A DNA stretch of 64,000 bases from Trichopria drosophilae (taxonomy: Eukaryota > Arthropoda > Insecta > Hymenoptera > Diapriidae): positions 24,193,001 to 24,257,000 of the forward strand of contig CM059582.1 in assembly GCA_030407085.1 (NCBI GenBank), read 5' to 3'. Below the pieces are notes generated by a model. The model was not told the DNA's origin, made no database searches, and saw nothing but the letters and a program-made list of their open reading frames with translations. Made by a program: the position numbers and the translations under genes. This document shows, one piece after another, positions 11,817-21,973 of the stretch. The number at the start of each line of letters is the position of its first letter. The first letter of the stretch is position 1.

Positions 11817-13413
11817 TCAGTTTTTTTTTTATATTTATTTTTAGTATTTATTTACTTATTTTATTCAAGTATTTGACGATACAATCTACATTTAAACATT
11901 GAAAACTGAGTTACCCTCTTTCCCTGCACACTGTTATTAATACGATTTTTATTTCTAAATACTTATAAAATGTGATACTTAAATAGAATTTCGATCTCAT
12001 AGAGTTATGTTAGAGCTCTTTTTTCTGAACTCCCACAAAAATATTCCTCTAGTTTCATAACAATAATAATAAATCGCCATGAAAGTTTGATGTTTCGAAT
12101 ACCAACTAATTCTCATAATAGAATTTATGAAAGTCTTCGATAAAAATAAGTTATGTTATGGTTCTAAACATTTTTATTTCATCAAAGTATAGAAGTACAA
12201 ATTGCAACACTAAAAAATAACTAAAAATGTACTAGATGACAGAAAATGTCGTTTGAAATTATCTAGTTGATGTAAGTATATGTCCTTATGGATCAGGCAG
12301 TGAAATAGTTTTGGACATTGTGTTACCCTCTGTATACACTTACTTAAAGGTATTTTTTGTTATTTTTTTTATTATTGTAATTTGTATTCTTAACCAAAGT
12401 TACCTGATTTAAAATTGTCATTATCAACTGAATTTATTTCGTGCAAGTAAATGAATTTTGACAAATCGTTGAATCCCGTACACATTTAAATAATACTAAT
12501 GAGTTTATTTTTCAGAGCACAACAATTATTATACTTATGGTAACTATACATAATACCTTTATAAATATAGTTAATACAGTACCGACCAGACATTGCAATA
12601 ATTAATTCTCCAAAGGTTAAAAAGTCGTCATTGAGAATTTTTGAAAATTACTCTTCATCTAATAGAGACGATCTGAGTTGAGAAATATTTAAGATATCGA
12701 GCAGGAGAGCACTTCACAATTAACATTTAAAGAACCTATTAATAATACAACTTTAAATTATCATTTGCATGCTATCATAACTAATACTTACCCAAGGGCT
12801 TTTTTTGGTGGTATCAGATTGTAAAAATTATTTACTTCAAGTTTATCGATTACTTTTTACACCTTAAAGTTTTTTACTATCATACTAAATTTTTCTAAAA
12901 CAAATTTGTTGAGTTGTATCAATATATTTTAAAAGTCTTTTTCATGAAGATAAAATATTGATTACGTATTAGATTTTGCGGTTCTCTAGGCATCAGTTCA
13001 GTGAGTCATCAATAATTAGAAAATAATAGGCTCTTGGTAGTGCACGTAAACAACATGAATACGTACATTATCACATTTTACTTTTTAAAAGGCATAAAAT
13101 TGCAAGTAATTATGAATTGCTATATTTATTAAATATTTATAAGAGTCAATATAATGTACATTAATTTCTATTTTTATGGAGTGGTATGAATGTGCAAAAT
13201 ATACCGGAAAGGAGTTACACTTCAACTGTAAACAAAAATTTAAGTGTTAAATATTAACCCATAGATAATAATTCGATAACGAGATTTCGATTCGTAAATA
13301 TTTATTCAAGCAATATTTGGCAATACTTTTTCTTATTTTTAAGTACAAATTAGAATAACAACTGACATTTCTTTTAAACTTTGATTTGATTTGAAAAGGA
13401 TCTATATCCGTTT
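11817..13413. other. AT-rich intergenic sequence, no gene seen
   Basis: Nothing coding or clearly repetitive recognised. It lies downstream of the P450 pseudogene fragment. Confidence 0.45.
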
Positions 13414-13680
13414 GTGCACTGTCACGTTAACAGAGGTACTTGAAACATTTGCTGACAAAAATCGATCGGGATCGAACATCATTGGATTTTTATTACATTC
13501 AAGATCGATGTGAATAGCCAAAACCGGAAATCAGATCATAGTTCCAGGTGTAATACTAATGGGTCCTACTCCAGGTACAGAAGGTTTCGATATCCGAAGG
13601 TTTGTCGAACATCCTGTCTAAAATCGACAATAAACTATGCAATGGTAAAGTTGCACCCAACATTAATAGCCCCATAAGCT
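13414..13680 (-). pseudogene. Cytochrome P450 (CYP9-like) pseudogene fragment
   Basis: Minus-strand remnant of the P450 stretch running from the K-helix to just past the PERF motif. Readable pieces are LPLH...LLSILDRM (K-helix exit; both E and R of ExxR lost), a frameshift, PSVPGVGPISITPGTMI, then an in-frame TGA at 13533-13531 where relatives have Trp, then FPVLAIHIDLE and MMFDPDRFLSANVSS. The last aligns with FDPDRF/FDPERF plus the following L(S/L)KK. The heme loop and N-terminal parts were not found. It lies in the same orientation as the four intact P450 genes, so it is most simply a dead tandem copy. Confidence 0.8.
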
Positions 13681-15041
13681 CATTTCTCATCCGGCTTCCT
13701 TAAAACTGTATAAAGTATCGATTGCTTGTCAATGATAAATTAGTTTGAATTATATTTTTATCGAATTTTGTAATTGAGTTTCAAAAGATATCATGCGAAT
13801 GAAAGAACATATTGAGAATGGCTTGTTAACATTAAATTTCTATGCATTTTCGTTTTAGATATACATGATAATACAGTGAAATTTTTTATGAAAATTGGTT
13901 CAATTTTCACAGTATCACAATTTCCTTCCTTCTGATATTCATAATTAATTGCGTCGTGGACGATGAAAAGGTCGCGGAAAGTTCTTTTGCATTAGTAATA
14001 TATAATTATAGAAAATTAGTATTCTGGGGTATAAATAATGAATAGTAATTAAAAAATTGGTGGAAATTTCTAGTTTAAAAAAGTATAGTACACTTGAGTA
14101 AAATAGGGAACACAAATCATTCTAGCATAACATAATAGTATTTAATTTGTACTATTGCCCATAATTCCGAGATGTGGTGTCTTTTAGCTAGACATTTTTT
14201 TAACATTCAAATTTCAGCTGGTGAAAAAATTTTATTACCAAGCGAGTTTTATCCACATTTCTACAATTGCAATCGATGTTGCACCGTTTCTGTACTTTTG
14301 TATCTTTTTGCACTAAAATGTAGCGAATATATATAGAGATATCTAACGTGACGTCACGAACGTCGAGAAGGTTAGTTACTTAGGTAAATGACCAATTTTT
14401 TTACTAGAATTTAGGAAACAAATATTGGGCAGCAAAACTATCTATATTCGGGGTCAGTCAAGCTCCACATATTTTCCACCAGATTCGATAGTATTTTGTA
14501 TAGCCCACATGAAATATCTGCGAGAAATTTGTCAATTCAATCGATATTTTTGAATTTTTTTGGACAAAATTTGGATGTGAAAGGGAATCTCTCGAATACC
14601 ACTCGAGCTTCAAAATTAGTAGGGTAATTCCCTCAAGATTCCCAGTATACATATAATAAATTCGTCAAGATTTCGAGAAAAAGCACTGGTGCTTCGCGCT
14701 CGTGATTTTGAACCTTGAAAACTGGATTCCTTAATTTATTTGCAACGAACCTATCGTGAATTATCCACTAATTTTAAAGCTCTTGTGGCTCTATTATATG
14801 GGACATTCCATGCCAATCCTGCCACATTTTTAGTAACATCTTTTAATTTTAGTGAAATCTACATAAATTCGCTGGAAGGTGTAAATATAACTTTTTGACC
14901 AAACAACAAATTACAATGCTTGTAAAAAGTTATCCATACAAAACTATAGTAATCTATTTGTAATGATAACATTTTTTCACATAGCGAATGAAGTAAATTT
15001 TACACATGTAATGCTGTGCTGTCCAAATACATGTGCATTTA
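13681..15041. other. AT-rich intergenic sequence upstream of P450 pseudogene
   Basis: If the dead P450 was once full length its N-terminal half would lie here, but no recognisable remnant was found. No other gene seen. Confidence 0.4.
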
Positions 15042-15529
15042 CAGAAGAGTCCCGGTATTTTTACCCACTCGGTTCCTTGCCTTCCCTACCCGTCTCCTTA
15101 TACAGTAGAATCCCGGTATATTTGCCCGTTCGGATTCTCACCCTCCCGTCTCCTTATATTTATCAAAAGAAGAGTGCCGCTTCTCCCACTCTCCTCAGTC
15201 GCGTTACGTTCGTGAGACACCAGTGCGCAATGTGGAGGAAAAAAGAAAGTGGCGACAGACAAATATAACGAGACGGAACTGGGCAAATATGATGGAAGTA
15301 ATTATAGCGAGACGCTAATATACCGGGACTCTACTGCATATTACATTTACCGCTCTCCCACTCTCCTCAGTCGCTTTATGTTCATGACGTCACAGCAGGC
15401 CCTTCCTGAGGCCCCAGCCCGCAAGGAGGGGGAACAAGAGAGCGGCGGCAGGTAAATATAGCGAGACGGAACCAGGAAAATATGCTGGGCGTAAATATAG
15501 CAAGACGCAATTATACCAGGACTCTACTA
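15042..15529. mobile_element. Nested pogo/Tc1-like MITE pair
   Basis: An inner unit starts at 15103 with CAGTAGAATCCCGGTATATT (preceded by TA) and ends at 15336 with ATACCGGGACTCTACTG. An outer pair of similar ends lies at 15042 (CAGAAGAGTCCCGGTATTTT) and about 15513-15529 (ATACCAGGACTCTACT). The internal block CTCCCACTCTCCTCAGTCGC occurs twice as a direct repeat (about 15187 and 15355). The whole is a GC-richer island in AT-rich DNA. CAGTAGA...CCCG ends with TA are typical of pogo/Tigger-like MITEs. The right flanks are CA, so the duplication is imperfect. Confidence 0.65.
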
Positions 15530-16251
15530 CAGTTGAGAAAACAAAATGATGAGATTCTCAGTTTGTAATAATAAATATAGTGGTAATAAAATTGTTAGAT
15601 TATTTTATAACACCACATTTACTGTTTTATTTTACTTTAGCTATTTCAGTCGATTTATTTATACCACAAATTTTTTGAGGAATATTTTTCGGCAATAATA
15701 AGTGCAGAGACACGCTAAAATAATATCAAATGTAAAGTATACATTAAAATTAAGTTGCACTGAATTTAACATAGCTAAAAAAATATTAGATTGGGATTAT
15801 TATTGAACATAATGCAATATGACCCGTCTAATTAAAACAATAGGTTGATTAGATGCAAATATGTTAAACTTTCCTTTCGCCGATAGCGTTATATTTGCCT
15901 TTAGGATTAGAAGTATTATTATGAACTTTGTAACTGAGAGTTTCCTTATATCATAACATAAAAGAGATCAATGTAATGGATGCGTTTATCATCAAAACAT
16001 CATTCAAACCTCGTCGGCATCACGGCAGCGTTTGATGCTGCGGTACATGCAATATTTTATTTGTGACGAGTCATTTTCTTATATTTAATGAAAGAGATAC
16101 CTAAGATTTTGGTCACGCAATCTTAAATGAGTTTCGTATGATTTTGTTTTACAAAAAAGACCTTGGAATAACAGAATTGCCCTATAGATTAATTAATAGT
16201 GAATATCAGGAGCTATCAATGGGAACCTAAGTAAGTTGGTGTATAAATAAA
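15530..16251. other. Intergenic sequence, no gene seen
   Basis: No gene or repeat recognised between the pogo-like element and the first GGGTGCACC element. Confidence 0.45.
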
Positions 16252-16535
16252 GGGTGCACCTCAAAAACCCGACATTCAAAAACCAGACATTTAAAAAAAT
16301 AGTGATTAAAAAACGAGACATTTCAAAAACAGACATTCAAAAACTAAACAATTCTAAAACAGACCTTCAAAAACCAAAAATTTCAAAATGCAGCCATATT
16401 TTGAATGCCTGTTTTAGAAATGTCTAGTTTTTAAATGTCTGATTTTGATTGTCTATTTTTTGAAATGTTCGGTTTTTGAATATCGGGTTTTTGAAGTGTC
16501 TGTTTTGTGAATTGTCGGAATTTTGAGGTGCCTCC
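16252..16535. mobile_element. GGGTGCACC inverted-repeat element, short copy
   Basis: It opens with GGGTGCACCTCAAAAACCCG and closes with a degraded mirror end (TTTTGAGGTGCCTCC). The interior is two head-to-head arrays of 14-15 bp units of the type TTCAAAAACCAGACA, inverting near 16395. Flanking 8-mers TAAATAAA and GAAATTAA agree at 6 of 8 positions, a decayed target duplication. It has no coding capacity and belongs with 17160-17683 and 55288-55982. Confidence 0.8.
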
Positions 16536-17159
16536 GAAATTAAATATAAAAACAGAAAAAAAATAAATAAGAAGTGGACGGTCAAGCAGCCTCCACGTGG
16601 CTCATTATAGAAACAGATATTGCGGATATTTTGCTAATGCTTTCCAAAAACTAAAAGAATACAATTAATTTTTTTTATTTGCACGACATAACCTCAATTT
16701 TCTTAGAAAAACGACCTATAATGGGGATTTTATGAATTAGCCTTTGAACATCAAAAATATTAAAAAAATTGTACTTATCGTATCAAAAATAGAATAATAA
16801 AGCTCGTTTTGATGAACATTGTAATTGCAATTTTCCATGTCATTATTTAAAAAATGTTAACAGATAGAGAAAATATCGTTTCTACGATTGTTATAGATTC
16901 CCTACAACTTTAGTTTGACATATTTTGCGCTGTGATGAGTGAAAAGTTAAAATCATTTGTTTATAAAATTAAGCCTATTTTATAATAAATATCAACCTTC
17001 CCTCACTCCGATTTTCGACGATTTTGAATATGCTTTTAACTAATGTTTTAAGTAATTATCACCTAAAATTGGCAATGTTGGAATTTGATTTTGAGTTACC
17101 CCCCTTTTTTTATCGTTTCCTATTTTTATAGTCATATTCGTAAACAGGAGGCCAAATAC
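16536..17159. other. AT-rich spacer between two GGGTGCACC elements
   Basis: No gene seen. TTTAAAAAATGTTAAC-like text and the CTACAACTTTA block near 16905 recur (inverted) near 7670, hinting at an old dispersed repeat. Confidence 0.4.
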
Positions 17160-17683
17160 GGGTGCACCTCAAAAACCCGACAAATCACAAAACAGACACT
17201 TCAAAAACCCGACATTCAAAAACCAGCCATTTCAAAATACAGACATTGAAAAACCAAACATTTAAAAACCAATCATTTCAAAAAACAGACATTCAAAAAT
17301 CCGACATTTCAAAATACGGACAACTCCAATTGGTGCTGTCACTGCATAAAAGAAATGATTTCTGGTCGTCATCCCTGAGGTTTCACAGGAAGGTCATTTC
17401 AAGATCAAAAATACTTGACCAAGGGATTAATTTTGTAGGTCACTTGAAAGTCAAATTAGTTTGACCTCCGGATTAGTTATTAAGCACATTTAGAATTCAA
17501 TCCCTAATTGCATTTATACGGAATATGTACATTTTAAAATATCTGGCTGTGAATGTCTATGTTTTGAAATGTCTGGTTTTTCAATCTCTATTTTTTGAAA
17601 TGTCTGGTTTTTGAATGTCTGTTTTTTTAAATGTCGGGTTTTTGAAGTGTCTGTTTTTTATTTGTCTGGTTTTTGGTGCACCC
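17160..17683. mobile_element. GGGTGCACC inverted-repeat element, longer copy
   Basis: Terminal repeats are GGGTGCACC and GGTGCACCC. Flanking 8-mers CCAAATAC and CAAAATAC match at 7 of 8 positions, indicating an 8-bp target duplication. Each arm (about 17163-17330 and 17540-17675) is an array of 14-15 bp units with an AAAAACC-GACATT core, oriented head to head around a roughly 200 bp non-repetitive centre. That centre is partly shared with the element at 55288 (ACATTTAGAA-TCAAT...). The 100-codon frame across the left arm is a by-product. Superfamily is unassigned; an 8-bp duplication with G-rich ends fits hAT-, P- or Merlin-like groups. Confidence 0.85.
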
Positions 17684-18974
17684 CAAAATACGTTAAAAAA
17701 GTCTTGTCCAAAATTTTTTTGCGAAAATGTGTCTCTTCCGAAAGTTTACACAATTTACAAAGAATTACAAATTAGAGCGATATTTCATCAAGATTATTAA
17801 CTTTACCAATTCTATCCACTATTTATTCCATCTTTTAATGAAAAATGTCATTGAGTTTTGTGAATTCTCGTCACAAGAAAAGACAAGCTAGCCTAAGTAA
17901 TTAGCGGCGAATCCTTCATCCTTCGTAGATGCTGAAACAAATAAACTTGATAAACAAGAAAAGATTTTTAGGTTAATTTTGGGATTTCTTGCTTCAGGTG
18001 GCAACACTATATGAATCATAACAATATTTGCTTTCGACAGTTTTTATTTATAAAACCAGGGTTTAGTTATGTCCTAAGACAGTATTTAAAATAAGATATT
18101 GGTGCCCGACGTATAAATGGAAAAATGAAGCATATACGAGTAAAATAGCAGCATATCCTGATAAGTATATTTGTCTTTTTATGGTAAGGTGTAATGTGTT
18201 GATCATACATTACAAATGGAGTGTACGCATCTAGTTAGCATCTTATGATCCTCTTGTATATCCACAGCAACGATAATAAGTAAACCATACAAATCTTCAC
18301 GAATTTCTATCATGAAATATAAGTCTATTGAATAAAGTACAGTTTATTGAAAAATATTGAACAATACCAGCAATTTTGGTATCAGTCAATTATTTGTTCA
18401 AAAGTTCAAAATTTTCTAAAACGATCGATGAGTCAGACGATAAATACGAGAAAGAGTTGACGAAATATTATACACCTATGAAGATATAAAAAGAAAAAAA
18501 AGCTGCATCGAAAGGACCTCCACTAACTTGAAATAGGGGGAGTTGCGTTGGAGATTCGGTTGAGAAAATAGAATGCTAAAAAAGGCGGAGAAGAACGGAT
18601 ATGGGCGGAGATGAAGGTCGTGAATCGACAAAGGAGCTCAGAAAAAAGAAGTTTTACAAGATATCTGAGTCACGAGTTCAAAGCATATACGCATTTCGCA
18701 AAGAATAAAATGACCTATAAAATATTAAAACATAAGTAAAATGTGTAATTTGCAAAAGTTACATTTAAATGTATCCAACTTTACAATATAAAAAAGGTGT
18801 TTTTTAAATAATTATTTCGACAACTTTTTATTTAGAATTTTTGTATATTTGCAAAAAATAAAGATTATGTCAAAACTATTTTATCTGTTGATTTCTTTAT
18901 TTAATTTTGTAAATTAATTAGTTCTTCCTGTAAAGTATGATAGGATAACAATTGACAAATTTGATGGGTGTATA
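17684..18974. other. Intergenic sequence downstream of P450 pseudogene
   Basis: No gene recognised. A purine-rich, less AT-rich patch lies at about 18480-18660. Its nature is unknown. Confidence 0.4.
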
Positions 18975-19920
18975 TTTTTTGGAGAAAAAATCAATCAGTG
19001 TCGTATTCCGGATAGACGCAGGATTCTTCTGAATGACAAGAACCGGAAATCCAATCGTACTTCCAGGTGTCAACGTAACGGGTTTTAGTCCAAGCAAAGC
19101 AGGGGGTAATTCAAAAGGAACACTCTCGGTTAAGAATTGCAGACAAAAAAGTGCAATCGCATAGTTTTATTTAATATTGCATACAGAATGCATGTCGGCA
19201 GCCGAATTCTTATTCCGGTCTTTTCAAATTGCACAATCTTTTGGTATTTGCTGCGAGACTACATCATGTTAAATATAACAAGATCTAGACTTAAGGTTTA
19301 GTCATATACTTGATAACGATGATTAATTATGTAATTTCGCAAGAAGTTTTTAAATTATGTTTAGCATATATACCAATAAAAATAGATAAGAGTAATGTAA
19401 TGTGATTAAATTTTATTGATTAACATCCAAGATGTTAAACCAATGATGTAAGGTATCTGTTTATTTTAAATCACATGGCAACCAGTGATACCTTAGTTAG
19501 TCCTTATGTCGTTTTCTCTGTATGGTATTCCTTTATTGCTAAAAATTGTTACGGTGTATATGAACTTAGTCACTGCGTCTTTGCCATGGTCTTAAGGTTT
19601 ATCTTTTATATATAGAACAGAAAATTTGACTGAAATGCGTGACGGAATAATCTAATATTTTTGGCCCTTTATAATAAAGAGTAAACATTGTATTTTCATC
19701 GGCGAACTTCGTTCCTTTTCACCATGACCTGTAATGATATTCATCCCAAAGAATGAGGATTCGGATCTTTTTACGGAAAGATCTATAATCCTCCGGAAAG
19801 TAGTCGACATTTTTCACAGGTATATTACTAAATTAAGTCCCCTTCCCGCAGTATGAATACAAGTCAGCAAAGTCGTTTTTACGATACCCTTAATATTTTG
19901 TAAAGTGTGCATAAAAGTCA
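18975..19920 (-). pseudogene. Cytochrome P450 (CYP9-like) pseudogene
   Basis: Two separated blocks of P450 similarity lie in the right order for one minus-strand gene. The upstream block (about 19890-19690) reads VFILREGDLI, matching VFVIRDPELI, then after stops and a frameshift ESSFFGMNIITGHGEKE, matching the FFSKNLISLHGEK region. The downstream block (about 19190-18975) reads LPTCILYAILNKTMRLH, matching MPYLDAVFNETLRFH with E of ExxR changed to K. It continues with SVPFELPPALLGLKPVTLTP and GSTIGFPVLVI. The middle is decayed and about 150 bp shorter than in the intact genes; the heme loop is missing. Several stops and shifts show it is dead. Confidence 0.8.
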
Positions 19921-20276
19921 TGAATTTATTTCATTTATCACAATTTATAAACAACGAAGGGTTTTATACCATTTGTCAAAATATTGTAGAATGCATTGAA
20001 TGACTTATATGTAAAGAATTGTTCTGATATACAAGTAAGAAATTTTGATAATATAGCTCAAAAATTTGCATAAAAATAATATGTTTTATTATTATTTATC
20101 ATAACAGAATTTTAAAAAAAGTTACTGATTTTTGTATTTTTGTGTAGAATTCGTTCCTTGGTTTAATTAATACAAAATATTTGCGCATTTAAAATATTAA
20201 TAATATTATAAGAATTGTTGTGTAAAACAACTTCCCATATTTTTTTTCGAACAAAGAAGACAATAGGTCTTATAAT
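19921..20276. other. AT-rich spacer
   Basis: Nothing recognised between the P450 pseudogene and the inverted-repeat element to its right. Confidence 0.45.
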
Positions 20277-21098
20277 AAAAAAATTGTTTCGAAATCATTT
20301 GAATCAGAAATAGTGGATCTCATAAATTTTTAGCCGCTGAAATCGCATTCGTTATGATGAGTTAACTTGGACAAAGAATTCGTTTTCAGCGACCAAAAAT
20401 CTATAAGATCCAAGTTGCGTAAAAAAAAATGTTGCGGTCTTGTGTTACGCAAGACCACAAATTTCTTTTTGGCGAGACAACTTGAATCAGAGGGAGTAGA
20501 TCCTATAGATTTTTGGCCGCTGACAACGAATTTGTTACCCAAATTGACCGATCACGTCAGGATATCAAGATATCTGTTTCGAAAAATAGCCCAAAGTATC
20601 TTTTTTGGCAATTTGAGGTTAGGACATGTGAAATATCTGAGGTGACGGGTCAAATTGGACAACTAATTTATTTTCAGCGACCAAAAATCTATAAGATCCA
20701 GTACCTTTGTTTCAAGTTATCTCCCCTAAAAAATTGTGTTGCGGTCTGTGTAATTAATCACTGAAGGTACTTAAAAAAAAATAACACAAGACCACAAAAT
20801 TTTTTTTTTACACAACTTGCAGAAGGGAGAATTTTTTTGTTAACACAACTTATATCAGAAGGGGGAATTTTTGGTCACCCAATTCTTGGTTAAAAGTTAA
20901 CTCATCGTTTCAGATTTTTCACATATCCTAACCTTAAATTGCCAAAAAGTATATTTTTTAATATTTTTCGGATCAGATATCTTAAAATCCTGACGTGATG
21001 TGCCAAATCGAATGACGGATTCGTTTTCAGCGACCAAAAATCTACGAGATCCACTATTTCTGATTCATGCGATCTCGAAACAATTTTTTTTATGGTCA
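20277..21098. mobile_element. Long inverted-repeat element with internal palindromes
   Basis: The outer arms match closely in inverted orientation: left AAATTGTTTCGAAATCAT then AATCAGAAATAGTGGATCTC; right GAGATCCACTATTTCTGATT then CGAAACAATTT. Inside, the block TTTTCAGCGACCAAAAATCT occurs at about 20384, 20673 and 21028, with inverted partners (TTTTTGGCCGCTGA) near 20320 and 20513. A module TCACGTCAGGAT...AGATATCTG at 20551 is mirrored at about 20970-21000. A perfect small hairpin GGTCTTGTGTTACGCAAGACC lies near 20437. The frames of 65-92 codons here are by-products. No transposase. Confidence 0.75.
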
Positions 21099-21126
21099 TG
21101 TGTAATTAGTTCTCCTAATTAAGATT

Positions 21127-21973
21127 AGACATTTTTTCAGTAGAGTTTTCAATATTTGTATGTTGGGTATTAAAAGGATCTAAACAATTTTCAAGAAGAC
21201 ACAGCTGACGTAAAATTAACTGAACTTTCAGAATTTGTCGAAAAAACTATTTTTTCCAACAACACATGGATTAATCAAATATGTTTCATTTTTATCAACA
21301 TGGCAGGTCAAACACGAAATAACCGTCGAAAACTGGAATTTTAATTAAAAATGATAGGCTTTCACAATCTTAAATGTTAAAGAACAAAACATTCTTAAAA
21401 TTTGTTATGGAAAACACTGAAATTTTTACAAAATTTTGTTAGTACTTTCATAATTTTCCAGAATTTGTTGAGTACTTTCATAATTTTACAAAATCCCAAA
21501 ATTACAAAAAATTTTGTACAACTTCCAGCGTGTGATTTAATTAATTCTAAGAACTTTTTGTTAAGCAACATTTTTTCCGAAAGTCTATCATTTTCAAGTA
21601 AAAAATTCGTGAACTTTTCGATGATTTTTTCGTATTTGAGCCGCCATTTTGGTTGCTATCACCTTTATTTTCAATATACCTGTATACATATTTTTATGTT
21701 CAAGTCTCCAGTACACGATTTCTTTGCTTCAAGTATTAATTCTGAAAGGATTTCAGTGTGAAAAAGGAAATAAAAAAGGACACATTTTCATAAAAAAAAT
21801 TAATATTTTAGGAAAAAATCATGTATACTTTTTCAGGGTTGAATTTTTTGAAAAATCTAATAACAGATTCTGAATGTTCAGTTAATTTTACGTTAGATGT
21901 GACTCTTTGAAATTTTTCCAGATCTCTTTTTGTTTAAATAATACAACCGCTGAAAACTGTAGATAAAAATGTC
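21127..21973. mobile_element. Long foldback element
   Basis: The left arm (21127-21250) and right arm (about 21845-21973) are imperfect mirrors. The best block is GTAAAATTAACTGAAC at about 21210 against GTTCAGTTAATTTTAC at about 21878. Ends are GACATTTTT...AGAGTTTTC on the left and GAAAACTGTAG...AAAAATGTC on the right. The about 600 bp interior is AT-rich with no recognisable protein; the 119-codon frame at 21402-21761 is low complexity. Confidence 0.65.

Noticed and set aside
16252..17683. CRISPR-like array of short repeats
   Set aside because: Units are degenerate, invert midway, lack distinct spacers, and lie in an insect-type genome; transposon ends and 8-bp duplications explain them better.
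21402..21761. 119-codon plus-strand frame
   Set aside because: Low-complexity Phe/Ser/Leu/Asn composition inside a foldback element; no motif.
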